64,000 bases of DNA from Magnolia sinica (GCF_029962835.1 NC_080588.1:68416501-68480500), one strand, 5' to 3'; positions 1-11,090 are shown, counted from the first letter of the stretch. Notes: a model not told the origin generated them from the letters alone. A program made the numbers and translations.

Positions 1-120
1 GAGACCTTCATGGCCCACTTAAATTTCAATGGCGGACGCCCACTTTCCCACTATTCCCTCTGGTGTGGTCCACTAAATTTCGTATTGACCAGAGTTTTGA
101 GCTTATACCTTAAAACAAGC
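1..120. repeat. Truncated arm of a MITE-A element
   Basis: The sequence resembles the inner right half of the MITE-A family: a short stretch about a mutation of the type 'tggtgtggtccact' followed by an A/T-rich run. Both the terminal arm and the left half are missing. It is probably cut by the window edge and by a later element. Confidence 0.5.
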
Positions 121-140
121 TGGCGTGGCTAAAGGACTTG

Positions 141-660
141 GTGGATGTAGCGTGAGGGCTCGGGACAGGCAGTCTCGGGGGCCACCGTTATTTATGGCTT
201 TTATTCGCACCGTCCATCCATTTTTTTTCATATTATTTTAGTTTATTAGCTTGAAAATAAGGTGGATCCAATGCTCAAGTGGACCACATCACAAGAAGCA
301 ATGCTGTTAAGGATGTCTGCTATTGAAACCTTCTTAGGGCTCACCGTGTTGTTTATTTACCATCCAACGTGTTGATACGGTGGATGAAGTGACAAAACAA
401 ATACCATCTTTATCTGGATAGTTACTTTTGTTCTGGTGGTAGACTCTTAAGAGTTTCAACACCCAGTCAAGGGTTCAAGTATCCATAGGTGGTGAAATCC
501 TACTACGGCCTGAGTTAGTAATTTAATCTTAACTATGTAATTTACTTGAGCCTTGGATCTTTCTTATTTTTAGACTTATTTTCTAAAATGATATGAAAAA
601 ATGAATGACTAGGTGTAGGTAGAATCTATGCATCATGAAGGCCTTCATAGCCTAGCCTGT
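141..660. mobile_element. MITE-A copy, interrupted by a SINE
   Basis: MITE-A is the main repeat family of this window. It is a non-autonomous DNA transposon of about 450-500 bp with long inverted arms. The left arm reads like 'gggcccaccatgatgtatg' and then 'ccgtccatccattttt'; the right arm is its reverse complement. The middle carries 'gtggaccacac' and 'tggatgaagg' motifs. Here the left arm begins near 141 and the right arm ends near 660, with a tRNA-derived SINE at about 434-533 inside. No transposase is encoded. The superfamily is uncertain; some copies hint at 9-bp target duplications as in Mutator-like elements. Confidence 0.6.
434..533 (+). mobile_element. tRNA-derived SINE, family 1
   Basis: An A-box-like 'ggtggtagactct' and a B-box-like 'gggttcaagtatcc' lie about 40 bp apart, as in RNA polymerase III promoters of tRNA-derived SINEs. 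The same roughly 100-bp body recurs at 7736-7870, 15172-15260, 26956-27106 and 31304-31430. No clear target duplication is visible at this copy. Confidence 0.6.
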
Positions 661-1480
661 CTTACCTGATTGGTATTGTTTTCTAAGAAACTAGATCCTC
701 TTCTTGCTACAAGCAGAAAAATACCACTATCCTGCATCATGATTAGTCCATGTCAGCAGTGTTACACTGAATGCAATGTGTGATAATGTGATCCAATTGC
801 ATTGCAATAAGCAGAATTTTCCTACCTGTGATAAACTGAGGTAATATTCATATATCAAGGCGGGGTTCTTACTCACATCCCTTGTTCCGCGTCGCAGCTA
901 AGTGGTGCTCTCTCTGTTGGATTATTCTCACGGCTGATATCTTTCAATTGGGGCAGATTGGGTACTTCCCCCGCTAGTCCTGAGCTCAAAACAGGACCAC
1001 CATAATGTATGGATTTTATCCACACTGTCCATCCATTTTTCCATGTCATCGAAACCTTCGTAAGACTGGAAACCTTCCTGGGACCTACCATGATGTTTAT
1101 CCACCATCTAACTTGTTTAGAAGCTTAGGGCATGTTTGGGAGCATGGATTTGAAACTCCTTGGATTTGAAATCCTCTTATTGTGTTTGGCACCCTAGATT
1201 GAGAGTCAATTTTAACCCAAAAGTAGTTATTCATAGTATATTTGCAGGGGTTTGAATTTAATTACTAAATCAACTTTAATATCTTTAATTAGTGAACTTA
1301 TGTAATTTTTGACACAATAGTTGTAATAAGCCCGCCGAAATATATACTTTGCCAAAAAATGACGAAATTCCAAGTCTCGAATGGGCCACAAGCATAAGAT
1401 CAAATCCGAGTAACTAACCAATGATTTTTAACCATTGATTTATATGGACAATGTTTGGACGGTGCTGATCATCTTATTAA

Positions 1481-2079
1481 GGGCCTGTTTGGGCGGTGGG
1501 ATTAGAAGGGATTAGGTGGGATGGGATTCATCTGGTTCTGTACCAATTCCACCCCATGTTTGGAAAGAATGGAAAAGCGTGGAATTACATTAAATACAAT
1601 TGCATTGGGTTCTATGCCAATTTCACTCAATGTTAGCAAGTTGTGTAGGTCCCACCATGATGTGTGGGCTATATCCACACCGTCCACCCATTTATCGAGA
1701 TTATTTTAGAGCTTGGGCCAAAAAATCAGGTAAATCTAAAGCTCAAGTGGACTCCACCATAGAAAGCAACAGGGATTGAATACTTACCATTGAAAACTTC
1801 TTTGGGGCCTCAAAAGTTTTGGATCTACCTCATTTTTAGGCCCATGCCATAAAATGAGGTTACAAAACAAATGAACAGTTTAGATATAACACGTGTGTTA
1901 TTCTCAGTAATTTCAAATGATGGTGGGTATATCCATTCAATGTACTACCGTATTATCAACAAAGCATGGCATTAATCTTATCCCATGGCAACAGGGACCG
2001 ATCCCTGCATGGGTAATAATTATGTTTTTTGAATCCCATCCCACCTAATTCCTTCTAATCCCACAGCCCAAACAGGCCC
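1481..2079. mobile_element. PIF/Harbinger-type MITE, third layer
   Basis: It starts GGGCCTGTTTGGGCGGTGGG and ends with the near-perfect reverse complement ending CCCAAACAGGCCC. The direct repeat TAA flanks it (1478-1480 and 2080-2082). The arms of about 45 bp are rich in 'gggattagaa' motifs. It encodes no protein. A short MITE-A copy lies inside. Confidence 0.85.
1645..1930. mobile_element. Short MITE-A copy, innermost layer
   Basis: It begins with 'aggtcccaccatgatgtgtg' and 'ccgtccacccattt', and ends with a degraded matching arm. The middle is shortened relative to full copies. It lies wholly inside the Harbinger-type element 1481-2079, so it inserted last. Confidence 0.6.
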
Positions 2080-3091
2080 TAAAATAATTATAGGGATGGA
2101 ATTGATAATCTAATTATTTTAAGATATCATTAGTAGGTCATGTGTCCAATAGATTAATAGTCTAATAATACGCATGTTACACATGCAATTATGAGAATGA
2201 TTTTAGATATAATCCAGGGTCTCACGTGGATTTCAAACTCCCAGTATTTGGAACTCCCATTTACTTTTGTGGTGCCAAACAACTCAGGAAGTTTGAAATC
2301 CCCTTAAATCTCCTCAAATCCCTCCAAATCTACCGTGCCAAACGAACCCTTATATAGATGTGAATGAAGGGAAAATACAAATATCAACTTGACCAATAAC
2401 TTATGTCGCACCAAAGAAGTGTTCAACCATAACCGTTTAATCCCCCATTCAGAGGTCCACTTAAACCTTTGATCTACCTAATTTTTAAATCCATATCCTA
2501 AAATGGCATGGAAAAATGCATGGATGGTGTGGATAGTATCCATACATCACGGTGGCCCTCAGAGTCCTAGCATGTCCCAATCTTGGAACTGGCGGGGTGA
2601 AGTACCCAATCCACGCCCCCCTTTCTTTCACCTAAACTTTCCCAAGCTGGACAATGGCCCAGGAACCGGACGGCTCCAATCATCCCACCATCAGCCACGT
2701 GTACAGACGAAAATAGCAAGCCTCCAAAGTAGAATTCAAAGGCTAGATCTGTTGACATGAACTGAACACCACCATCATAAAAGTACACGCCACAAGTGTA
2801 CTCTTTCGGAGCGGCTCTCGGGCGTTGGATTTCCGACAAAAGCTGCCCAAATCACATGTATTTGCAAACGGAAAGATGCCCCTCTTGGAACCGCGTGATG
2901 GGGTTTTTCTGTCAATATACCAGCTAACCAGGGGCATTCGTGTCATTTCACACCCAGCTTCGGATCACTTCAAACCTTATAAAAATCCCCTGGCCCAAAG
3001 CCGAGGGGCATTTTCGTCACTCCCTAAAAAAAAAGTAGCATCCTAATCCCCAAAATTAGTATTTTTTGTTTTTGAAAAAGAGAAGTTATTT

Positions 3092-3485
3092 GATACACCG
3101 GGTGCGTATGATGCTTGATACACAGTCAGTTACAAATAGTACACTTAGAATCTAATAATAAAAACTAACCGTCTAAATTTTGGAAACTACAACTATTAGG
3201 ATAAAATGTAAAAATCAGTTCGGTTGAAAAAACTTAAACTCTGATTTGTGGACAATTGTTTTGTAAAACAAGACCGTTGGATTTTTTCATTTCTTACCGT
3301 CCAATATATGTCTAGAAAAACTTAATATTTCGATTTAGAAACTAAGAGTTTTTTTTGTTCATTACACATCTAAGCTGTTGCCCATAATTGGACGGCTTAG
3401 TTTGAATTATTTGTATGCCACGTAAGCTATTTCCGTGTAATCTTACTGCCTGCGGATCGTTCATCATCATAATCTGGCAGAGTAT
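3092..3485. mobile_element. MITE-B copy
   Basis: MITE-B is a second repeat family of about 360-400 bp. Its ends read like 'atactctgcggtgtgatgcttgat' and the inverted form at the other end. The middle carries 'aagaccgttgga' and 'tctggacggtttaatttgaa'. Here both ends are recognisable. Related copies are at 7311-7670, 26550-26715 (partial), 41340-41695 and 51520-51790. Confidence 0.6.
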
Positions 3486-4166
3486 GAAAAAGCAAAAAAG
3501 AGAATTTCAAACTCTATCATGCGCCTGGGGCGCTTTTGGATGTTAGATTATGAAAGTAGAAAGCTTCTGGAGTTCTATGGATTGAAGGCTGCTGTTACCT
3601 TTTCCCACTACTAAAAGGAGACCAGAACAACAACACGCACTCAAGCTTTGTGAGGTGGACCACGTTATCAAAATCGACTCCGTCCATCGTACGTGAGAAG
3701 TTATCTTAACCGTACATACAAAAAAATCTAATTAAAAACTCATGTGGTCTGCAGCAAAGGGAACAATGTAGATTGCTCCCAAACCACTAAAGTTAAAATG
3801 GTGTGGCCCACCTGAGTTTCAGTCGGGCTTATTTATTTATTTATTATTATTTATTATTATCTATTCTTCATCCTATATCTGATTAATGGGTTTCATGGAA
3901 GATACGTACGATGTGGCCCCACAACCAAAGCTATGGTTGGCGTCACTTCTCCATTCTTCCAACTGGTGTGGCGTATCCGACCATCGGATTTAGCTGATTT
4001 GTTGGCTAAACGGCTTATATCGAGGATAGAACCCGATAGACGGAGAGGATTTTACATATACACTTGGGTGTTTCACTTTGTGGATGGGACATATCTGTTA
4101 AATGACGCTGATTAAACAATCCTGACCATCAAATAGATGGCTGCCATTAGATGTAAAATAGGGAAA
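3486..4166. other. Intergenic, no gene seen
   Basis: No conserved ORF, RNA gene or complete element is evident. Short 'gtggcccacctga' motifs and an A/T-rich 'ttatttattatt' run near 3830-3870 are present. These motifs are common debris throughout the window. Confidence 0.5.
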
Positions 4167-4641
4167 CGGATTGGCTACTCCCCCTGCCACCAGCCGGGTG
4201 CCTGGTGGTCGGTGCTATGTGGGCCCAGCATGATGTATGTGTTTCATCCATTTTTACCTATCATTTGCATACAAATCTCAGTAGGACCACACCACAGGAA
4301 AACAATAGTGATTGGATATCCATCATTAAAATCCTCCTAAGGTCCACTGTACTGTTTATTTGACATCCAGTCTATTAATTAGGTCACACAGACCCAGATG
4401 AAGGGGAAAAAAATATAAGCTTCATCCAAAACTTTTATGGCCCCCAAAAAGTTTTTAACGGTCGACCTTAATTCAACACTGTTTCTTGTAATGTGGTCCA
4501 CTTGAGATTGGGATATACCTCATTTTTGGTCTCATATCATAAAATGATCTAAAAACATAGATGGACCGAATGGATAAAACACATACATCATGGTGGGGCC
4601 CACAGAGCACCGACCACCAGCCAGGGGGAGTAGCCAATCCG
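4167..4641. mobile_element. Complete MITE-A copy
   Basis: This is the cleanest MITE-A copy in the window. The outermost bases at the left, CGGATTGGCTACTCCCCCTG, are mirrored at the right by CAGGGGGAGTAGCCAATCCG in the reference strand's opposite sense. The arms extend inward more than 100 bp through the 'gggcccagcatgatgtatg' and 'acatacatcatggtggggcc' blocks. The length is 475 bp. The long arms would let a transcript fold into an extended hairpin. No ORF. Confidence 0.8.
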
Positions 4642-6500
4642 TTGTGAGCGGTCCAAATTGGGAGGAAAATAAGATGATTACTATCATCTTATTGGCTTAA
4701 ATTTTTTGGTTCTGCTCTAACTAAAGTTAGGTTGGGCAATTTGGACGGTCTGGATTTCCGTACAACAGTGCACGTGTGCGGTTGAAGATTCACCAACACG
4801 TTCTAAATGGTGCTAAACTAACACAGAGCCTATACGAAGATTTCCAAATACAGTGGTGGAGGCAGGTGTCCAGGGAAGAATGACCACACAGTATGTATAA
4901 TTCCCACGTCGAAGGTGTGTGGGGCCCACCCCTTACGTGTGGTGGGATCCAGATTGTTTGAGGTGCGCATCCTCATCTACACCGTACTAACCCAGAATCA
5001 TGCGGCGAGCAGCCTACAACCACACCTGAAACCTATATATTGGGATGGTGTGGCCCACCTGAGGTTTGTTGTGGCCCTTCGTCCTCGTGGGCTCACCTGA
5101 TGAACAGTTTGGATGGCACGTACGCAGCACTGTGGACCCCACAATCCATCTGGACGTTTTATGGTGGCGTCCCATTCCCCACTGTCCCCCATCGTTCCTT
5201 TTGGTGGGGTGTGGCCCACTTCAGTTATTTTTGTTTGTGATCGCACACGGCGCATGTTAGCATTGGAAGTTCAGTCCAAAAAGCCTAAAACGCTGGCGCT
5301 CTTCCATTCCTATGAAGGAATGTTTTATCATGGTTTCTGAATCATAGGCAGTCCATAAATTTCAGTCCACCCCCCAAAAAGAAAGAAATTTTAGTTTTCA
5401 CCACTGAATAATTGCTTTTTACATTTCCAAAAGGTTAGTTTGGTCATTACGAATAAAAAAGTTACACTGTGCGTCCCATACCGTTTCGTAGAGCTACCAT
5501 CCCCACAAAATCCTTGACTGGTGCAATTTTTCAATGGATCCGAACGGTACAATTAGTGGACCGCGCATTGGATGAGCCATCACTCAGGAAGACAAAACGA
5601 TTGGAACTTAATATGATGAAAAAAATGTACTGCTCGATCCATCGGTCGTGAATGGTTAGATTCACCAGTAGCAGTAGATTTTTTCATCAGGCCCATCCGT
5701 GGAGTGGGCCTATCGTTTAGTAGGCTTGGATTGATCATGCATTAGACGCAAACGCACTCTGGTTTCGTTCGGATGTGGGTCCTACTGAAATATTCCTGAC
5801 CGTTTATACTATGGGCATATCACCGTGGATGACGATGATTCGAATATTCCAACACTAAGATCATTTAACATTTGTTTTGAATGTAGACCGTCTGTTTTAA
5901 CTGTTGATTCGTGTGCCATCTTTAAAATGTTTCTGGGTATCGTCCATCCAAGTTAGGCCCATCAAATAAACGGTTTGGATCATTGCATCACGACCCATAT
6001 TCCACGGGTACAACCTCGACGTGAAAAATAACAATACACCAGCATTTAAGCGAACCACAATATTACTAATATCATACAATGATCTAACCCGATGTCTGGG
6101 CTTTCAGTTGGAGCCAATGCGGAAGTGACGCCCACCGTTGATATGATGGGCCCCACCATGAACATATCCCCCACAAAGCCCGCAGAATGGAGGATCCAAC
6201 CTATAAAAATTTGGCTTGTCAAAGAGTAAGGAATATTCCACGTGGGAGATTATCTTCCCATGGGCATTCCGAAAGTGGGTCCAGCGATATTAACGGTTTG
6301 GATCAGCAAGGTCGCAAAAGTGTTTTAAAAAAATGCTGTTTAAAAGGACTGACAACCCCTAATCTGATGTGGTGTTTAGATGGATGGGGCCCACGTCAGA
6401 GCCACCATGCAAGCCCAGTTCCCAACACTTAGATGGCGCGTATGTCAGAGATCCAGGCCGTTCATCAGCTAGTTTACACTCTCAGCATACCGAGACACAC
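4642..6500. other. Intergenic, no gene seen
   Basis: Repeated short 'gtggggcccacc' and 'gtggcccacctgatgaac' motifs occur (for example 4919-4932, 5050-5065, 6145-6155), but I cannot close a complete element with two ends. The open frames here are short and show no family features. Confidence 0.5.
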
Positions 6501-6546
6501 ATACAAGAAAAGAAAAATAAAAAATAAAAAATAAAAAATAAAAAAA
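6500..6546. repeat. A-rich (aaaaat)n simple repeat
   Basis: Short A-rich tandem run of 'aaaaat' units. It may be the decayed tail of a retroposon, but no body is recognisable upstream. Confidence 0.7.
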
Positions 6547-6653
6547 CGTTGGCCCATTGATCAGCAGATCACCCTATCATGCCAGAAAAAAAGACAATAA
6601 ATCAACGGTCCAAATTCACCGTACGTGTGTGGCTAATTGAGTATACTAGCCTG

Positions 6654-6657
<4 letters not shown>

Positions 6658-6723
<66 letters not shown>

Positions 6724-7073
6724 AACGCTCACCTGCGAACCAGTTCGTACATACTACGTACGAACTTTTTTGAGAACCCATCATACGTGATGTGGATCCA
6801 AAATCTGAACCGTTCATGTGAAGCAGCACCTCCTGAAACCCCCCGGGCCCAAGTTTTACTTTGATCTAAAAGTTTGATGGGCCATGAAAAATGAAAACAG
6901 TTTCCTCCCTTGATTTGCATTTCTCTTTGCGATGGCCCACCAGAACATTCGATCGGGGTGAAAATTTGTCACATAGGGTTTTATGGGATTCCGCATCACA
7001 TGGACCGTTCAGATTAGACACCCATGGCACGTGTGCAAAGGTGCGCACGTGCGTAGGTGCGCAGGGAGCATGA

Positions 7074-7128
<55 letters not shown>
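6658..7128 (+). mobile_element. Repeat bounded on both sides by (TA)n (Micron-like)
   Basis: A unique body of about 360 bp (6713-7075) sits between two long pure (TA)n tracts, at about 6658-6712 and 7076-7128. The same body occurs in the opposite orientation at about 57100-57475, again between (TA)n tracts. This arrangement recalls the rice Micron element, known to lie in TA microsatellites. The body has inner 'gatggcccacc' and 'atgggccatgaaaaatgaaaa' blocks. No protein is encoded. Confidence 0.65.
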
Positions 7129-7129
<1 letters not shown>

Positions 7130-7310
7130 CAAGTTCGCATTGCACACTACTCATGGCCCAGATTTATCACACATGGTAGCTGTGATGAAGAGCCCCCGTT
7201 CTCTCAAACCCCTCAAAATGAGAAGAAAAAAAGAAAAGAAAAAGGCCTTCTAATCAAAGAGAGTTGAATGAGAAAAAAAAAAGAGAGAGAGAGCAAACGG
7301 GAGTTATTTT

Positions 7311-7670
7311 ATACTCTGGCTGTGTAAGCTTGATACGCAGCAGTCGGAAATGTAAACGACGAATGCATTAACTAAAATTAAACCGACTAAATTGTGAAAA
7401 TCACTGCCTGCAAGCCACAATCCGAAAATCAATCCTAACCTTCGATTCGTGGATACTTGTTTGTTGAAATAAGACCGTTGGAAATCTTCCATTATTGACA
7501 GTTCAATAAATGGCCACCAATCTAATATTACGAAAATCAAATAAGCCTAACTTCTGGTTTATGATACATCTAAAGTTGGACACATAATCTGGACGGTTTA
7601 ATTTGAATTACTTGATTCAAGGAACGTAATTTCCAAGTAATTGCAAGTCCATCACACACTGCCGGAGTAT
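7311..7670. mobile_element. MITE-B copy, both ends visible
   Basis: The left end reads 'atactctggctgtgtaagct' and the right end 'cacacactgccggagtat', which are inverted to each other. The middle shares 'aataagaccgttgga' and 'ctggacggtttaatttgaat' with the other MITE-B copies. Length 360 bp, no ORF. I could not define the target duplication. Confidence 0.65.
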
Positions 7671-7735
7671 TAAAAGACTAAAAGACGCTTTAAAGTAGTA
7701 AAAAAACCAAGGTGGGACCCACCAAATGAATGATT

Positions 7736-7870
7736 ATTTTTTTAACACACGCGCACACACCCTCACACACTCACACTGTAGAGGAATTTCACCGCCTATG
7801 GGTACTCGAACCCTTGACCCGGTGTTGAAACTCCGGAGAGTCTACCACCCGAGCAAGAGTAAGCACCCCA
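7736..7870 (-). mobile_element. tRNA-derived SINE, family 1, with target duplication
   Basis: Read on the minus strand, it has the A-box-like 'ggtggtagactctc' and the B-box-like 'gggttcgagtaccc', then a tail rich in GTGTG. It is flanked by the direct repeat aaatgaatgatt (7724-7735) and aaatgagtgatt (7871-7882), an 11-of-12 match, which fits LINE-mediated insertion. It is non-coding. Confidence 0.8.
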
Positions 7871-7882
7871 AAATGAGTGATT

Positions 7883-8560
7883 CAAATTGTTGATTGGACA
7901 TACTCTCTTACGGTTATAGCTATCAATGAACAGTTAGTGGAATACATGGACGGTTGGGATCGATCACTGGGATGTCCACGTGGCCAGTACACTGGACCAT
8001 TTCTCGGCTTATATGAATATTTTTGAAATAGGGGGCTGTTACCGAAGAGAAATGCTCCGGAGAGCACGATAGTCCATTCCATTGCTTTTCTAGATTGTTC
8101 ACTAGGATAGACGCACACATGTTGGGCTACCATGAAAAATCACACTTATCTGAGGAATATTAACAGCTTGATCAATGGCCTTAAACATGGACGGTCAATA
8201 TCATTTACACAAAGATGGATCCAATCACCAATTTGATCCGTCTATTTGCTGGGAATCATCATGGATTGCTTATGATTCAAAAGAATGAACTTTGTCAGGC
8301 AATCGCAACCATCCCATATATGGGTTGGGAAAAGGATGGCTACAGAAAATAAAACCAAATTAAGGATGGATTGGATCGTCCAATGAGTGTGATTTTCACA
8401 AAATGGCACTTGAAATATGTTCTTAAATTAATGGAGGGTTCAGATCAATCGATTGGATTGTCCATGTGAACTGATGCAACTAGGAGCACTATAACCTACA
8501 GTGCTCCTGAAAGCACTAAAGAATTACTCTTTAATGAAAAATAAATAAATAAATAAATAA
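7883..8560. other. Intergenic, no gene seen
   Basis: No recognisable gene or complete mobile element. It ends in a short (aaat)n run near 8540-8560. Confidence 0.45.
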
Positions 8561-8578
8561 GATGAAATACAGGAATAA

Positions 8579-8660
8579 AGGCCTGAGTTATATGATCTGT
8601 TACATCCATGGAAGAACCAAAGGCCAGGTTTATATGATCTGTTACATCCATGGAAAAACC
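8579..8660. repeat. Two-copy 41-bp tandem repeat
   Basis: The unit centred on 'tatatgatctgttacatcc' followed by 'atggaa' occurs twice in a row with few differences. No function is evident. It lies downstream of the gene at 9051-9440 and could fall in or near its 3' region. Confidence 0.7.
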
Positions 8661-9050
8661 TTCTCCTTACATCATCATATCATCACATCAGATGGCCACG
8701 ATGTGATGGTGATAATGGCAGAAGTGAAAATCCAAAAAAAAAAAAAAAAAGGAATATTCCTAGAAAGATGAGAATGGTGATTGAAAATCCAACTAAAAGA
8801 GAAACAGAAAAAAAAAAAGAAAAAAAAAGAGCTTTTTTGTCATCTATTACATCTATTGAAGAAAAGAAGAAGAAGATAAAATCTCATCATCTGATGATCC
8901 TGATGCTCATGACCATGATATATAGCAATGATGCTGAAAATCCAAAAAAAAAAATAAAAATAACATAACAAAAGATCAAGAAGAAGATAAAAACAGGCCC
9001 ATTTCACATACATCAGAGAGAGAAAGAGAGAGAAATTGAGCCAACCCATG

Positions 9051-9440
9051 TCAAGATTCAGCAGCTGGAGTTGGGTTTTGAGGAGATTGCTCTGCATGCT
9101 TTGTTTCTTGAGTGTTCTCAACCGGAATTGTGATTGGAACAGAGTCGGCGCTGCTGCCAGCATTGGCGTTGTTCCTCGGCAATGGCTGGTCGATCCTTCC
9201 GTCGATGCAAGAAGAGCATTTCCTCTCAATCCAGCCTTCGAAGTCGAATTGCCCATAGCCCATGATTCTCCTCCCAGAGCAGAGCCGACCGATCATTCCT
9301 GCGATGATGCCTAAGATCGTGATCACGGCGAGGACGGCAATCACAGGGCCGATTGATCCACTTCCTGAGTGGGAGTTGTAGGCTTGCTGATTTAGAACCA
9401 TTGGAGGGGATTGCTGCTGCTGATCTAGTGGCATTGACAT
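9051..9440 (-). CDS. Small conserved plant membrane protein, one exon
   Basis: The 129-aa product has a Gln-rich N-terminus (MSMPLDQQQQSPP), one hydrophobic membrane segment at about residues 31-53 (starts GPVIAVLAVITILG), then a strongly patterned stretch GRRIMGYGQFDFEGWIERKC and CSSCIDGRID. The polar, Pro/Ser-rich tail has no clear fold. I recognise this architecture from uncharacterised single-pass proteins found across seed plants; no biochemical role is known to me. The paired Cys residues after the membrane helix (C-SSC) could bind metal or form disulfides, which is inference. I chose the Met at 9440; an in-frame Met at 9461 would add seven residues (MIFLGFT). A/C-rich and pyrimidine-rich sequence upstream (9441-10650) looks like a long 5' UTR or promoter. 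It is intronless within the coding part. Confidence 0.8.
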   Translation of the reverse strand: MSMPLDQQQQSPPMVLNQQAYNSHSGSGSIGPVIAVLAVITILGIIAGMIGRLCSGRRIMGYGQFDFEGWIERKCSSCIDGRIDQPLPRNNANAGSSADSVPITIPVENTQETKHAEQSPQNPTPAAES

Positions 9441-10650
9441 TGTAAAACCCAGAAAAATCAACTCCTTTCTGCTTCTTCTCTTGGGAATGACGATGAAAAG
9501 GTGAAACTTTTATTCAGGAAACCAATGGAGATCTCGGGGTTTTTCACAGAAAGGTGAGAAATTTCACTTGGTTGAAAGTTATAGAAAACAGGTTTTAAAT
9601 TGATGAAAGATGAGTGAAATTTCTGGGTTTTCCATTTTTTGTAAGGGAAGAAAAGGTAGGACTTTTAGGAGATTTTATGCCCAGAAATTTCTGGGTTTTG
9701 AGATTCTGAAGTTTAGGAAGATTCAAAGTTGCAATCTTTTTTCAATCAAGCTCTACAAAGCACTCAAAACGGTTAGTGGGTTTTTGAAGAATTTCTTCTT
9801 TATGGGCGTCTTCAAAACATGTAGGGAGTGGGAAAAGATGGGATTTTTACGGATTTAATGCCCAGATATCCTGGATTTTGAGGTTCTGAAGCTTAAAAGC
9901 ATGGAAGGTTGAATCATTTATTCATTTAAGCTCATAAAAAAACTGACATCCTTTCTGGGTTTTGTGGGAGGTTTTTGAAGAATTACAGTATTTTCGGGCT
10001 GATCAAAACAGGGGAAGGTAGAATAAGTTGGGGAGTTTGAGAGATTTTCTGATTCGAAAACTTCAAAAGAAAAGAAAGAAAAGAAGAAGAAGAAAAAAAA
10101 AAACTGTAGCTTTTGATGCTTATAGAAACCACTAAAACCTGGAATTTTTCTGGTTATTACCCCTTTTATCTTTACTACTGATACTATAATAAGAGAGAGA
10201 GAAAGAGATGAAAGAAAACAGAAAAAGCCAAGAAAAAGCTTACTTCTACTGCTCTCAGTAAAAAGAGCCAATTTATAAAATGGATATTCAGTTTTTTTTT
10301 TTTTTAAAGAACAAAAGTAGGGTTTTGCTCAAAACCCCAGAAAAAGGAAAAGGGTGAGAAAAGATGAAGAAAGTTGGACTATTTGCTGGCCAAAACCCTA
10401 GAAAAACCCTTGCAAAAACACAATCACAGGCCTTTTTCACCTCAGGAGGAACCTTTCTGGTACTGCAAGAAATCTGAAAAAAAGACCGACTTTTCAAAAT
10501 TCAAAAAACAGGTCTGCTTTTTCTAAGATCTGATGAGTTTTTTCTAATTTTCTTCTTTCTGCTTTTTTGTGGGTTTTGGGTTCTTGTAAAAGAGAGGAAA
10601 GCATTTTTCTTCGAGTGAAGAAAATGGGATTTTCGATAGGCGGTTTTTGT
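9441..10650 (-). promoter_or_regulatory. Probable 5' UTR and promoter region of the 9051-9440 gene
   Basis: On the minus strand this stretch is rich in TTTTC/TTTCT runs and repeated 'tttctgggttttg'-like blocks (for example 9615-9640, 9685-9700, 9945-9965), typical of plant leader and first-intron sequence. I see no convincing TATA box or splice pair, so the transcription start is not placed. Frames here are low-complexity. Confidence 0.4.
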
Positions 10651-11090
10651 TTTTTTTATTAATTATTATTGTGACTAGACTACTAGTTCTGGACCATTAA
10701 AAAATGGTGGTGACCATTGGAATGGACACATCGGATTGTTGTAATGCAATCTAGACCGTCCAAGTACTTTCCACAACTGTGGATGGAGCATAGAAGATAA
10801 TATCAACTGTCTGATTGTTCACTTTAGATGTGGACTGCTCGGTATTTACTTTAAGACTGTCCATTTAGTAGACATTAATTGGATGGCTAGGTTTGCTTCA
10901 GTGTGATTTTTGGGTTATGCCCCATCATGAATGTAACCCACAGTTTGGATTGTCTGAATAGCTTTACATCAGTTCCGCATGTAAGGATGATGGGTCACCA
11001 CCACTTTTTTCTAACGATGGATAAGCAACATAGCCGTTCAGGGACGCAGATTGCGTGATGACCCTGGCACTACCGACTTACGTGGTGGCA
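10651..11090. other. Intergenic, no gene seen
   Basis: Low-information sequence with isolated 'gaccattaa' and 'ggatggctag' motifs. No complete element or conserved ORF. Confidence 0.4.

Larger units (their letters stand above)
1128..2349. mobile_element. PIF/Harbinger-type MITE, second layer of the nest
   Basis: The terminal inverted repeats are GGGCATGTTTGGGAGCATGG at the left and a sequence ending in CCGTGCCAAACGAACCC at the right. A 3-bp TTA target duplication flanks it (1125-1127 and 2350-2352), as expected for PIF/Harbinger (Tourist-like) elements. The inner flanks are A/T-rich and repeat 'ggatttgaaatcc'-like motifs. No transposase ORF is present, and the element is itself split by 1481-2079. 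Confidence 0.75.
951..2617. mobile_element. MITE-A copy split by nested Harbinger-type elements
   Basis: The left end near 951 contains 'gattgggtacttcccccgc'. The right end near 2617 contains the reverse complement type 'gcggggtgaagtacccaatc'. Inner MITE-A sequence continues across the two ends once the insertion at 1128-2349 is removed: 'ccatctaacttgttta' continues into 'tatagatgtgaatgaag'. This is the outermost layer of a four-level nest. Confidence 0.75.

Noticed and set aside
6579-6829. Open frames on both strands through the (TA)n tract giving YIYIYI-type peptides
   Set aside because: They are translations of a microsatellite with no conserved flanks. The same applies at 32772-32990.
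7785-7870. Possible tRNA gene from an A-box and B-box
   Set aside because: The sequence does not fold as a cloverleaf, recurs in several places and has target duplications, so it is a SINE. No tRNA or rRNA gene was seen in the window.
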